64,000 nt of DNA from Faucicola sp048551375 (GCF_048551375.1 NZ_JBLYZJ010000003.1:62001-126000), one strand, 5' to 3'. Shown: positions 1 to 9,900, counted from the stretch's first letter. The notes: generated from the sequence alone by a model not told the origin. Translations and numbers: made by a program.

Positions 1-90
1 GGGATGAATGAGGATAAGGCGATGATTAAGAATGGGAATCATGAGGCGACTACGTTGTTGAATGAGCGGTTTTATCAGTTTTTTGATTGA
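1..90 (+). CDS. 3' end of an unidentified gene (partial at window edge)
   Basis: Frame 1 is open from the window edge and stops with TGA at 88-90, giving about 29 residues ending in the aromatic run YQFFD. The predicted tail is helical and polar. The fragment is too short to name. It may belong to the same locus as the lipoprotein and RTX gene that follow on the same strand, but a terminator at 192-220 separates them. Confidence 0.5.
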   Translation, partial: GMNEDKAMIKNGNHEATTLLNERFYQFFD

Positions 91-191
91 TTTTTGATTT
101 CCTGTTTTATTGATGTCTTGCTGGAAAAATATAATGGATAAATCTAAAATTTTATTTTTAATCAATTGGTTAGGTGGTTTTGGCGTGTATG

Positions 192-220
192 GCGACTTAT
201 GAATTTAAGTCGCTTTTTTA
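192..220 (+). terminator. Intrinsic terminator
   Basis: A perfect 8-bp stem (192-199 with 206-213, GCGACTTA/TAAGTCGC) with a 6-nt loop is followed by a run of six T. It ends the transcript of the gene that stops at 90 and insulates the lipoprotein-RTX pair. Confidence 0.8.
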
Positions 221-319
221 TTGTAAACATTTTTTCTTATTTTGGATAAACGGTAGTTTATTTGTCATAAGGTTATGATATATTATTTTTGTTGACTACT
301 GTTTTTTGGAGATGCCAAG

Positions 320-1000
320 TTGAAAGGTTATCAGTTTTTTGCGTTAGCGTTGGTTATGATGAATCTTAATGGCTGTGATAAAAATGATTCAAGTCGCTCT
401 CTTGGTAGTTATTTTGAGGGGTTGCCTTTTTTTTCTAATCCTTGTAATAGTTTACATAAAGTCACTAGTCGAGATGATTTATTAAAGCAACTATATGAGA
501 CTGCTTATAAAGACGACTGCCTTTATAAAATAACCGCATCAGAGTTGCAAAATATATGGCAAGTACCAGTATCCGATAATAGCTTTCGTCGACAATACAC
601 AAAAGAACAGCTAGATAAAGATTATAGCTTAAATCTCTATCCTAACAAGTCCCCATTTGAATTTTATGTTTTTTATTATCCTGAAGGACAGGGGTTAATA
701 GGTTTATCACTAACGAGAGATGCTTGGCGGTCTGGACATTACACGCTTTTTCCCGAAGGAGATTTCCCTAATTTTTTGGGGCAACCAACAAAAATTTATA
801 GCACAGTAACTTATCCTGGTTGGAGATATGTAAGAACTCCTTATCAACCAGAAAATGGAACTAATATTCAAAGGTACGGGGGCTATAGCTGGCTTTCAGG
901 ATTTCCGTATTATAGAAAAATGGAAGCTGATACTCAACCCAACAGTGAGGTATTATATTTTAGCTTTCGTAATTCACATGACTATAACAACTATAGATAA
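320..1000 (+). CDS. Hypothetical lipoprotein upstream of RTX protein
   Basis: This 226-residue protein has a short hydrophobic leader and a lipobox LNGC (Cys at residue 19), so it should be lipid-anchored in the envelope. The mature part has no domain I recognise and is rich in Tyr, Pro and Asn. The start is TTG at 320, with GGAG at 308-311 as ribosome binding site; the only nearby ATG runs straight into a stop. It ends 24 bp before the RTX gene and is probably co-transcribed with it. The order lipoprotein then RTX protein recalls neisserial FrpD-FrpC, where the lipoprotein binds the RTX partner. That parallel is contextual only; I did not recognise FrpD sequence. Base composition is AT-rich compared with the housekeeping genes. 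Confidence 0.7.
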   Translation: MKGYQFFALALVMMNLNGCDKNDSSRSLGSYFEGLPFFSNPCNSLHKVTSRDDLLKQLYETAYKDDCLYKITASELQNIWQVPVSDNSFRRQYTKEQLDKDYSLNLYPNKSPFEFYVFYYPEGQGLIGLSLTRDAWRSGHYTLFPEGDFPNFLGQPTKIYSTVTYPGWRYVRTPYQPENGTNIQRYGGYSWLSGFPYYRKMEADTQPNSEVLYFSFRNSHDYNNYR

Positions 1001-1024
1001 ATTGGCTAACAAGGAGCTACTATA

Positions 1025-4000
1025 ATGACAAATCAAATTAACGAAGTTTCAAGAAGAGAACTTGAAAAATTGGGGTTTAACCAAGACCAAATAAATACAA
1101 TAAATTTGGTACCTGAACTGGTTAACCAAATCAACCAATTTCATACTGGAAATCCATTAAACCCTTTTGATGGTGGACATTTTGTCAGAGGTGAGGCAGG
1201 GGCTGGGTATATAGTTGGAACTGGAAACATAGAAATCAACCCTGACAACAATAATTATATCAAAATCAAAACTATTGCTCATGAACTTGGGCATGCTTTA
1301 GGAAAACAACAAGATGTAATTTATAACCAAGGTGCAACTAAATTTGCTGAATCCATGGTGAAATCAGAAGGCGATGCTGTCTTAAACGAATATAATATTA
1401 TTCAAAATGCAATTGAAACAAATGGTTCAAACCTGCGTATTGGAATGTCTAATACCCAGCATTTAGATATTAAAGGTGATAGTCTGTACAATAGAATTCA
1501 TTCAATGAAGCAAGCTGGTATGGATGAAGGAGCTATTAGAAAGTTTATTTGTCAAGAATATGGTGACTATGGTGAATTTAGCACTAGTGATACAGGTTTG
1601 AATTATTTCGAAAATTATATTTGGCAATATTTTGATATGATTGATAAGGGATTAAAAAGTAGTTATTTTGAAGTTACAGGAGAACAGCTTAATTGGGACA
1701 ATCACAGCAAACAAATTACTGGCATGATTAAAAATCATCTATATGGTGAATTGGAATCTGATAATTTAAATGCTAGTGTAAAAGGATTGTCAGAGGGGGC
1801 ACTAATATATGGCGATAAAGGCAAAGATATACTAATCGGCAGTACATTTGATGATATTATTTTGGGTGGGTCAGAGAATGACCAAATAGATGGAAAAGAT
1901 GGATTTGATAAATTAAGCGGTGATAGTGGTGATGATGAAATTCATGGTGGTAGTGGTAATGATGTAATTTATGGTGGAACTGGTGGAGATGCACTATATG
2001 GTGAAGGTGATAATGATACCTTATTTTTAGCGACTGCATTAAAAGATGATAATTTGTATAATTTAGAAATTTATGCTCATGATGATTTGTCCACTAATTA
2101 TGCAAAAGGAGGAGAGGGTAATGATACGATATATGGTTCAGATGGTACAGATGTAGTTTATACAGGCACTGCTATAAGAACTAGTGATGAAGGCTCTACG
2201 AATACTGTATATGGATTTAAAGGCAATGATGAAATTGTTGGTGCAGCAGGAATTGATATCTTGTATGGCGGTCAAGATAATGATTTATTAGAAGGTGGTA
2301 AGGGGCAAGATAAACTGCATGGTGGTGAAGGAGAGGATGTATTGGATGGTGGAGCAGATGAGGATGAATTATTTGGTGATGAAAATAATGATATTTTAAA
2401 TGGTGGATATGGAAAAGATATTTTACATGGAGGGAATGGAAACGACACACTCTATGGAGGACATAGTATTACCCAAGGGCATGACAATAACGCCCAAAAC
2501 GAACTTTACGGCGAAGATGGCAACGACACCCTATACGGCTCAGGTCGCCTAGAAGGCGGTAAAGACTTCGACACCTACTTCGCATACGACACTGCAATCA
2601 TCAAAGACGAAGACGGACAAGGCAAAGTCCACATTGAACTTAATGGCTCACCCACCCTACTTACAGGTGGTACACACAAACTCGGAGCAGACGACAATAC
2701 CTATGAAAGTACTGACGGTAAAATTACCTATATTTGGGATAAACAAGCCAAAACACTAAAAATAAATGATAACCTTACCATCGAAGACTGGGAAAATGGG
2801 CAATTAGGCATCAAACTCACTACAGGGCATGATATTGCTTTCGTCATTGATGTCAGTAATAGTATGGATGACGACATGAGAGCAGTCGTTAACGAAGCCA
2901 GTAGAATCACTAATGCCCTATTTAACATAAATGATACCTCAAAAGATAACCGCATCGCTATCGCAACCTATGAAACAAATACTTCTATCTTACAAACTTT
3001 CACCAACCAAGATACAGTAGCAGGTAAAGTTGCTGCCTTTGACCAAGCAGTCTCAAGCTTGCCTAGTATGGTAAATGGTGGCACAGAAAATATATTTCAT
3101 GCTTTATATGATGTACTAAAAGGTAAAGTAGGAGAATGGCGAGAAGATGCCACCTCTCGCACCATATTTGTCATTGGGGATGAACCTGGTGATGATACAG
3201 ACTTAGCAGCCCAAGTATTTGCCCTAGCTAAAGATATCGGAGCTACCGCCAATATTAATACATCAGCTAGAAGTATGAACATGATGAATGTTGCTAGCTA
3301 CGATGTCACTTTCGCAGATAATATGCAGATAAAGTCACCACTGAATGTTACCATTAAAGCCATTAGTATTAATAACCCAGCAAAATTTGGTTATAATATA
3401 GACTATATTGCTAGTGCAAATAATGCTAAAAGCTATCATGCACAAGGTGCTAGTGATATTGTCGACGTTATTGTTCAGGCAATAACTGATATTAGCCTTC
3501 AAGAGAATAATCTATTATTAGGAACAGATGGCAAGGATACTCTTTATGGCAAAGGTGGACAAGATGAGTTGCATGGAGGAAAAGGAGAAGATATTTTAGA
3601 CGGAGGAAGTGATAATGATAAACTCTTTGGTGAGGCAGATGATGACCAACTAGATGGTGGAGACGGCGATGATATCCTCGAAGGAAATGGTGGAAATGAC
3701 AAGCTAAAAGGAGGCGATGGTAATGATAATCTTCAAGGTGGTGAAGGAAATGACAAACTTCAAGGCGGTGAAGGAAATGATACCTTAGAAGGAAATGAGG
3801 GTAACGATAATTTAAATGGTGATGTAGGTGCTGATAAATTACTTGGTGGTAATGGTGATGATACGCTTGATGGCGGTGAAGGAGATGATGTTCTTCAAGG
3901 AAATGATGGTGATGATAAACTAACGGATATATCAGGAACAACTGACCAATTGACGATTAAAGATTTCTTCTTGGGCGGTGAAAATGCTGGGGCAACTATT

Positions 4001-4180
4001 AATTTTGCCAGTGGTGGTAGTTTAACTAGTGAGCAAATTTTTGGGGCGTACGGCTTAACCAATCCAAGCCCAAGTACCAATACAGCGACTGACTATCAAT
4101 CATCATTATCAACGATGTTGAACTTGATGAGTGATTATAATAAGTTAAGCCCATTGGCGAATGAGTCAACGGTATTGTAA
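1025..4180 (+). CDS. RTX exoprotein with HELGH motif and von Willebrand A domain
   Basis: This is a 1051-residue protein. Residues 86-90 form HELGH followed by A-L-G, a zinc metalloprotease-type signature. Glycine/aspartate nonapeptides (GGxGxDxLx) occupy roughly residues 255-500 and again 830-975; these bind calcium in RTX proteins. Between them a von Willebrand A domain starts near 603, with the metal site DVSNS at 609-613. There is no N-terminal signal peptide, and the C-terminal tail after the last repeats resembles type I secretion substrates. No type I secretion genes lie in the window. The ribosome binding site GGAG is at 1012-1015. Base composition changes sharply near 2460-2720, where codons end in C much more often than in the AT-rich flanks, suggesting a mosaic gene. 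Protease activity is inferred, not shown. Confidence 0.85.
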   Translation: MTNQINEVSRRELEKLGFNQDQINTINLVPELVNQINQFHTGNPLNPFDGGHFVRGEAGAGYIVGTGNIEINPDNNNYIKIKTIAHELGHALGKQQDVIYNQGATKFAESMVKSEGDAVLNEYNIIQNAIETNGSNLRIGMSNTQHLDIKGDSLYNRIHSMKQAGMDEGAIRKFICQEYGDYGEFSTSDTGLNYFENYIWQYFDMIDKGLKSSYFEVTGEQLNWDNHSKQITGMIKNHLYGELESDNLNASVKGLSEGALIYGDKGKDILIGSTFDDIILGGSENDQIDGKDGFDKLSGDSGDDEIHGGSGNDVIYGGTGGDALYGEGDNDTLFLATALKDDNLYNLEIYAHDDLSTNYAKGGEGNDTIYGSDGTDVVYTGTAIRTSDEGSTNTVYGFKGNDEIVGAAGIDILYGGQDNDLLEGGKGQDKLHGGEGEDVLDGGADEDELFGDENNDILNGGYGKDILHGGNGNDTLYGGHSITQGHDNNAQNELYGEDGNDTLYGSGRLEGGKDFDTYFAYDTAIIKDEDGQGKVHIELNGSPTLLTGGTHKLGADDNTYESTDGKITYIWDKQAKTLKINDNLTIEDWENGQLGIKLTTGHDIAFVIDVSNSMDDDMRAVVNEASRITNALFNINDTSKDNRIAIATYETNTSILQTFTNQDTVAGKVAAFDQAVSSLPSMVNGGTENIFHALYDVLKGKVGEWREDATSRTIFVIGDEPGDDTDLAAQVFALAKDIGATANINTSARSMNMMNVASYDVTFADNMQIKSPLNVTIKAISINNPAKFGYNIDYIASANNAKSYHAQGASDIVDVIVQAITDISLQENNLLLGTDGKDTLYGKGGQDELHGGKGEDILDGGSDNDKLFGEADDDQLDGGDGDDILEGNGGNDKLKGGDGNDNLQGGEGNDKLQGGEGNDTLEGNEGNDNLNGDVGADKLLGGNGDDTLDGGEGDDVLQGNDGDDKLTDISGTTDQLTIKDFFLGGENAGATINFASGGSLTSEQIFGAYGLTNPSPSTNTATDYQSSLSTMLNLMSDYNKLSPLANESTVL

Positions 4181-4183
4181 TAC

Positions 4184-4720
4184 TCAATATATATTAAATA
4201 TTTGTTTGTTATTAAAGAAGCTGGTCAATCGACTGGCTTTTTTAGTTAATGACCACTTTAAATCGGAATGGGTGGTCAGGTGAATTTTGGAGAGGGTGAA
4301 CAGATTAATTGGAATATACAATTTTTGTTGAACATTTTGTGGAATGTCTTGCTGAGTGTTTTGCGTAGCGTTTTGACTAGCATTTGGATTGGCAGGCTGA
4401 TTGCCAAATTTGCTAGCAGGCTGATTGGCAAATTGGCTAGAAGATTGACTAGAAGATTGGCGAAATAGACGGCAGATTTCATGCTGACCTTTGACCGCCA
4501 TCAATAGGGCTAACAACCCAATACCAAAGGCAATCTTATCGTTATTGGCAATAAAACCCACTAACAACGCCCCTAACAAAAATATCCATGAGCGTACCGT
4601 ATGATATACCGAGCCAAACCGCTGATAACCACCCATCAACTTTAAGGTCAGCCAAGCGATAACGGCAATACTGATAAGGCATAACAGAAAAATAATAGGC
4701 GTTGAAAATTGGGCATTCAC
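4184..4720 (-). CDS. Small membrane protein with Asn/Gln/Ser-rich tail
   Basis: This 178-residue protein has a hydrophobic N-terminal helix (about residues 8-30) and one or two more around 44-80. A low-complexity stretch rich in S, Q, N and A (about 90-135) follows, built on degenerate repeats visible in the DNA. I do not recognise the family. It starts 55 bp after the phosphatase gene stop on the same strand and may be co-transcribed. Its stop lies 3 bp from the RTX stop, so the two genes converge. Confidence 0.6.
   Translation of the reverse strand: MNAQFSTPIIFLLCLISIAVIAWLTLKLMGGYQRFGSVYHTVRSWIFLLGALLVGFIANNDKIAFGIGLLALLMAVKGQHEICRLFRQSSSQSSSQFANQPASKFGNQPANPNASQNATQNTQQDIPQNVQQKLYIPINLFTLSKIHLTTHSDLKWSLTKKASRLTSFFNNKQIFNIY
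4220..4243 (+). terminator. Intrinsic terminator after the RTX gene
   Basis: A 7-bp stem with two G-T pairs (4220-4226 with 4231-4237) and a 4-nt loop is followed by TTTTTT. It lies 40 bp past the RTX stop and inside the 3' part of the convergent membrane-protein gene. Confidence 0.65.
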
Positions 4721-4775
4721 ATAAACTTACCAGTAATGATTTTCAACGATTGTAGCATAGTTTTTTACTAGACCA

Positions 4776-6338
4776 TCAATGTTTGGTGGATTTTTGTTTT
4801 AGATTTAATAAAACCATATCGCTTAAATAGTCTGTTGAAACATGATGATAGGGATAGTGCGTATCGAGCAACTGGCGAATTTCTGCAATAGCAAGCCGAC
4901 TAAAATACGCCAAACAACACGCCATCATCGCCACACTTCTTGACCATCCCATACTACATTGACACACTATCAACACAGATGGGGCTTTTGCCAAAGTGTT
5001 TGCCAAGTCGATTTGAGCGTGATTGATTACATGGGCTAAATGCCTGTCGATTTGGGCGACAATGTCTTGAAGTTGCTGAGTTGGCAAACTGTCAAATGGC
5101 TGTAAATCCATTAACGGAAAGTAAAAATAGGTGACATTTGGTAAATTGTCAATTAAAGTAAAGCTAGCACTGATTTCACTGGCGACATCTAGCCAAATTA
5201 CCTGTTGGTATTGGCTTAAAACAGCGGTTAAATCTTGATTTGATAACACTTGGTTTGGCATCAGTTTTGCCGTTGCCAACACGTCGACTTGATAAGGCGT
5301 GTTTTGGCAGGTCAAAGGCTTTAGCTGATTAAAAGGCGTCAATCGCTGAAATTTGGCTAAACACCACCACAATAGACGATAGCTGATAATAATGGGAGCT
5401 TGCCACAAGTAAGCCGACAACTTTAATTGACCCTTATTACCAGTAAAAAGGGTGTTTTTTTTAAAAAAGTGATTGGTAAACTTACTATCAGCTTTCACAT
5501 ACAAGCCACTTAACACGCCTAGGCTTATTAGCCAATACATCGCCATCAAACTACACAGCGTTTCATAAGGGCTAGATAACCCAACAAAAATAGGCAATGT
5601 GGCGATTATCAAATACCCCGAAATCACCAATACAATATAGCGAACCGCCAGTTTGACACTGCCCAATGGCAATCTGCGAGCTAGGTAATTTTCAACAGAT
5701 AAAACGCCAAATGCCAATACACTCCCACCAATGACATCCAAAAAATGGTGTTGCCATGTGAATACTGTGGAAATAGCAATGCCCAAACCCAGTAGCGACA
5801 ACCCCCACCGATACTCCAGCACATAGCGAGAAAAAAACGCATTGGGTTGCCACAGTGATACCACCAAAACCCACGCATAGGCAACATGGAGTGAGGGAAA
5901 CTGATTATAGGGCTTATCGACACTGTGCAATAAATTAAACGCCCATTGCCAATTGACACCCAAACTGTCAAAAGCTTGGACATGACTTGGCAATGCGAAT
6001 GAAAACGTCAAAGGCAACCGATAAAAACACAGACACGCAATCACAGTCGTCAGTAATAAACGCTGGGTCAGATGGTATAAACCAACCCTATCCGCCACCA
6101 TAAAAAAACTGGCAATCAATAACCATACCGAACAACTGTACAAAATGATAAAACTTGGAATAAAGGGAATATGATGGTCTAATTTTAATGCTAAATTAGC
6201 AATTTCAATGGTTTGAGAAAGGATTGCGGTATAGGCATTCATTAAATTATACAGACCAAATACTACAAAAAAATAAATCAGACAGCCAATGCGTTGCCTG
6301 ATAGATAAGTCATTAGTGGGATAATTGCGTGTCATCAT
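4776..6338 (-). CDS. Fused PAP2 phosphatase / dual-specificity protein phosphatase
   Basis: This 520-residue fusion has an N-terminal multi-helix membrane region of the PAP2 type, with PSLH at 148-151 and HHFLD at 197-201, the second and third catalytic motifs of that superfamily. The variant resembles inositol-phosphotransferase-like PAP2. The C-terminal third is a cysteine phosphatase with the C(X5)R loop CSMGWSR at 461-467. Fusions of this kind are known in proteobacteria and are thought to act on membrane phospholipids or phosphoinositide-like substrates; the real substrate is unknown. The start can be either of two adjacent ATGs (6338 or 6335), with no strong ribosome binding site. The downstream membrane protein may share its transcript. 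Confidence 0.85.
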   Translation of the reverse strand: MMTRNYPTNDLSIRQRIGCLIYFFVVFGLYNLMNAYTAILSQTIEIANLALKLDHHIPFIPSFIILYSCSVWLLIASFFMVADRVGLYHLTQRLLLTTVIACLCFYRLPLTFSFALPSHVQAFDSLGVNWQWAFNLLHSVDKPYNQFPSLHVAYAWVLVVSLWQPNAFFSRYVLEYRWGLSLLGLGIAISTVFTWQHHFLDVIGGSVLAFGVLSVENYLARRLPLGSVKLAVRYIVLVISGYLIIATLPIFVGLSSPYETLCSLMAMYWLISLGVLSGLYVKADSKFTNHFFKKNTLFTGNKGQLKLSAYLWQAPIIISYRLLWWCLAKFQRLTPFNQLKPLTCQNTPYQVDVLATAKLMPNQVLSNQDLTAVLSQYQQVIWLDVASEISASFTLIDNLPNVTYFYFPLMDLQPFDSLPTQQLQDIVAQIDRHLAHVINHAQIDLANTLAKAPSVLIVCQCSMGWSRSVAMMACCLAYFSRLAIAEIRQLLDTHYPYHHVSTDYLSDMVLLNLKQKSTKH

Positions 6339-6423
6339 GGTTTTAGATAAATGAGTTTGAATGACTTATTTGGTCAATAGTTAACATAAGATACCGTTGA
6401 TGACAAATATTTTTGAGATATTC

Positions 6424-6453
6424 ATAAAAAAACCGACCTCAAAAGGGTCGGTT
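6424..6453 (-). terminator. Intrinsic terminator of the divergent RNA candidate
   Basis: On the minus strand, AACCGACC (6453-6446) pairs with GGTCGGTT (6438-6431) around a 7-nt loop, and a T-rich run follows. There is no protein gene on the minus strand between this and the promoter at 6739-6710, so it appears to end an untranslated RNA. Confidence 0.75.
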
Positions 6454-6481
6454 GTGGTTGTGGTTGTGGTTTACCTCATGA

Positions 6482-6638
6482 CACGGTACATGGAAGCCTC
6501 ACTGGATAGCACCTAAATAGGGTGTCTAGTGCTATAGCTCAATCACGTTTGCGTGATTGCGCCAGCGAGCTATTGCACTAGACACCCTATTTAGGTAACA
6601 GCTATCCTGAAACAGGTTTCCTTGTGCAAAATGTAGTG
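6482..6638. repeat. Long imperfect inverted repeat (157 bp hairpin)
   Basis: Arms 6512-6540 and 6567-6595 match with one difference. Inside is AATCACG/CGTGATT (6541-6547, 6552-6558). Outside are GGATAGC/GCTATCC (6504-6510, 6601-6607), GGAAGCCT/AGGTTTCC (6492-6499, 6614-6621) and TACAT/ATGTA (6487-6491, 6631-6635). No second copy was seen in the window. It could be the msd hairpin of the RNA candidate or a MITE. Confidence 0.85.
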
Positions 6639-6709
6639 GCTTTATTCAACGGCGACGCAACATCGCCACTCACCTTACGGTGAAACGCTAAATCTCACAA
6701 CTTGGGTAT

Positions 6710-6739
6710 ATTCTGCCTCAATTCTTATTGGCTTGTCAA
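6710..6739 (-). promoter_or_regulatory. Sigma70-type promoter of the divergent RNA candidate
   Basis: On the minus strand a perfect -35 box TTGACA (6739-6734) is separated by 18 nt from CAGAAT (6715-6710). The predicted start, about 6703, falls right at the proposed a1 segment of the structured RNA. Confidence 0.55.
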
Positions 6740-6924
6740 TGTTATTTTTAATATTAAGTTCAACTATACGACAATGAGTGACGTTTTGGTATAAAACCCT
6801 ATTTTGCGTCATCTACTGTCGTTTTAATTGTATTAAATTAACATTTGTGCTTGATTTTTTGTCAAAAACGTAGTTTGATAGTGGTTTGACAAAAACAATA
6901 ATCTCATCAATCAAGGCTAAGTCA

Positions 6925-9900
6925 ATGAGTGACCGTTTCCAACAAATTCAGCACGCTTATACGGTGCAAGACCCAGCGTTAATCGACAAATTACTCTTAT
7001 TGTGTTACCAGCCCGACCCTGCCCCGACTACGCCCATTCCCGATGACGAACTCACCTTTGAGCGGTTTTTAGCCAAAATTTTTAGTTATGAGTTTCGCCA
7101 AAAGCACCCAGAAGTACAGTTTGCCGAACGTATCGCCATGATTGCCAAGCTAGAGACAGATGAGGGCGTGTATCCGTTGCCAGACCGTTTTAGGATTCAT
7201 ATTATTTTGCGAAGTCTGTGGGAAGATAATAGTGATTATGCAAGGGCGGTTTTGTTGTCGGCGATTGATAGATTGCCCCTCAGTTATGGGGTGTGGAAAG
7301 GGTTTAAGCATATTTTTAAACAAGCCGAAGCCCAGCATGATTATGCGATGTTTGCACGGCTTGCAGTACGCATTGATTGTGAGCGGTTTGACCAGTCGGC
7401 TCGCACGCCTGTCAGTAGTGCCACCAAGACCTATATGAGCCTGCGAGCCTGGCGTTTTTTGCGTAATATCGGCGAGCAGTCGGGGTTTTTATATCCCGAA
7501 GTGACGGTACAAGTGTTGGCAAGTTATCCCGAAAATTTTGATTTGAACAGTCCGCAACGCTATCAAAGTTGGGTACTAAATCATATTTGTTTTCACAACA
7601 GCACCCATTATGGTGTGACTCGCTTCGCCAGTAATCATCGCCGTAAGCTATTTGATGAGAAAGGGCGAGCGTTTGCCAACACGTGGCAACGGGATGCCGA
7701 GCCGTTATTGCGGTTGATGCTGACCGCAAGAAACGAGGCGATACGCCAGTTTGCCACCGATAGCCTTAAGCACGAGTTTAAAAATGAACTGCGTGATGTC
7801 AGTGTGGCAACCATTCAACAGCTATCTGCGATTAGCGAGCGAAGCAATGCCAAAGATGAGTTGATTGTGTGGCTGATTAGCCATTCGCCCAATTTTGAGC
7901 AGTCGCAATTTCGCACCTTGGGCTTGCATGAGGTGGTGCTAAAACTGCTATTTTCTAACGAAGCCCAAGCGTCAAAATATGCGTTTGAGTATGCCAAAAG
8001 CTATGCGTTGGATTTGCCCCTTGCGACTTTGTTGTTATTGGCTGATTCGTCAAATGGCGATGCCCGTCAGTTTGCGATTGGGCAGATTTTAAGCCGTGAT
8101 GCCAGAAAAGACATTGGTTTGGCAGGTTGGGGGCAGTTGCTTGATTCGCCCTATCACCATGAGGTTGCCAGCAAGCAGTTACTTGCCAATTTTAACCGCC
8201 GAGATTTTAGCCAAGATTGGTTTGTTCAGCGTTTGCTAAGTCAAAGTGGCTATAGCGTGGATTTTGCGGTCAAAAATCTGCTCAATTTTTACCCTGCTGA
8301 TGAGCTTGGCATGGCGTTTTTTATCGACCTTACCCAACGCATTGATGATAACGTCATCCACGCTTCGACCATGCAATTAGCATTGGACGGCTTGAAGCAA
8401 CTGTGTTTGGCAAAAGTTCCTGTCGAAGTTTGGCAACGTTTGTTATTACATCCGTTATCACAAGCTACGGTCAAAGCATGGCTAAATGCCGATTTGATTC
8501 ATGCCAATACCTTGCCAATGGACTATTGGCACGCCTTGGCGTTTGAAGCCGATTGGCACAGTAGCGAGTGGGTAAAAGCCCTAACCACACCGATTGACGG
8601 TCAAATTAGCAATTGGCAACGCTATCTGACTTTTGATACATATTTAGCAGAGCAGGTCATGGACTGGCTCAGTGATGTTCGCCGTTTTGTCCCTGTCAAT
8701 ATTGGTTTTGATTGGCTGATGAAACTGGCAAATAGTGATAACAGTGACGCTCGTCAATTTGCCATTGACCGTATTAACAAAGGCTTTTTACCTGCGGACT
8801 TCGTTCCCCAAACTTCTGCATCACAGGTTTCTTCACAACCTGCCACAACCGATGCCAGCCAAACCGAAATCAATGTCGATTTAGCCGAACAAAGCTTTTT
8901 ATTCACAGGCAAAATGCAAAGCATGACCCGTGAAACCGCTGAAGATATGGTAAAAAAAGCCAACGGCAAAATCTTGGGTGCGGTAAACAATAAGTTAGAC
9001 TTTTTGGTGATTGGTGATGACGGCTCACCGCTGTACGGCAATGGTCGTAAAGGCAGTAAGCAAGTCAAAGCCGAAGAGCTGATTGCCAAAGGGGCAGGGC
9101 TAAAAATCATCTCCGAAACGGCATTTTTGCAAATGCTATCTGGGCAAGCACGCCAAGTCGATGACGACCAAACTTTGGCAGGGGCAGAAGCCTTATGGCA
9201 CATGGCTGTTAGCGATGCCAACTCGCCAATGAGTGAGCTTGCGACTACGTATCTGTTGCATCATCATACCGAAATTTGCATGGCATTGACCGACCGTCCT
9301 GTTGACCCTGATGCGGTGATTCCCAACAGCTTCTTTAGTGCCGAGCGGGTCATTCCGATTTTGAATCATGGCAATGCTCGCTTACGTCAGTTTGCCTTGC
9401 AGATAGCCACTTATGAATTTGCCAATTGGCAACTCACCGCCGACCAATGGGTGAGCATAGCGGAGTCAAGCCATAGCGACGTGCAAGACTTTATCAATAA
9501 AGCGTTATTGGATAAAGCGTCTGCGGAAAATCGCCGTTATCATGTGCCAGCCGACAAGCTATCTGCCAATATGCTGTATGCCTTGCTTGATAGCCAAAAA
9601 CGCACGGCTCGCCAATTGGGTGTGACCTTGCTAATGCGAAATCCGCAATTTCACGAACCCGAAACCCTGTATCGCCTTACCGAAAGCACTGATAGAGAAG
9701 TGCGGTATGCGTCTGTCAAAATGCTGTGGCAACATTACCGTAAGCGTCATCTGCCTGCCACTTGGCAACCCAAACCTATCAATGCCAAGCTCGAAAAACA
9801 GGATACGGCTGTGATTCAAAACAATCCAGTGCAAAATAGGGCGTTGGAAAAAGACAAAACCCTACCTGCAAGCCTTGAGCAGTTGTTATTATTGCTAAAA

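Larger units (their letters stand above)
6424..6703 (-). ncRNA. Candidate structured ncRNA, possible retron msr-msd
   Basis: Read on the minus strand, the predicted start near 6703 is followed by GTTGTG...TTTA, which can pair with TAAA and the CACAAC repeats near 6470-6450, like a retron a1/a2 helix. Next comes TTAGC, similar to the branching-G context of known retrons. Two short hairpins follow: TCACC-GTAA-GGTGA at 6683-6670 and GGCGA/TCGCC at 6667-6651. A third hairpin, CCTG-TTT-CAGG, lies near 6616-6606. The long hairpin comes next, with arms 6595-6567 and 6540-6512 matching at 28 of 29 positions. A terminator ends the unit. It is divergent from the RT operon, which is unusual for retrons. 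No protein reading frame explains it. The retron identity is inference. Confidence 0.5.

Noticed and set aside
1857..3941. Minus-strand His/Tyr/Leu-rich open frames opposite the RTX repeats
   Set aside because: They are the antisense of Gly-Asp repeats (GGTGAT codons read as His), with no ribosome site; shadows of the RTX gene.
6385..6660. Plus-strand retron layout using CCGTTGA (6394) and TCAACGG (6646) as a1/a2
   Set aside because: Only 7 bp, no promoter or TTAGC-like context on that strand; the minus-strand reading fits better.
6424..6703. Minus-strand RNA as 6S RNA, RNase P RNA or tmRNA
   Set aside because: It lacks the conserved core sequences of RNase P, no tag peptide or CCA end for tmRNA, and no 6S-type central bubble pattern.
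8754..9221. 155-codon minus-strand frame inside the HEAT-BRCT gene
   Set aside because: Ser/Leu-rich shadow frame opposite the BRCT coding region; no start signal or domain.
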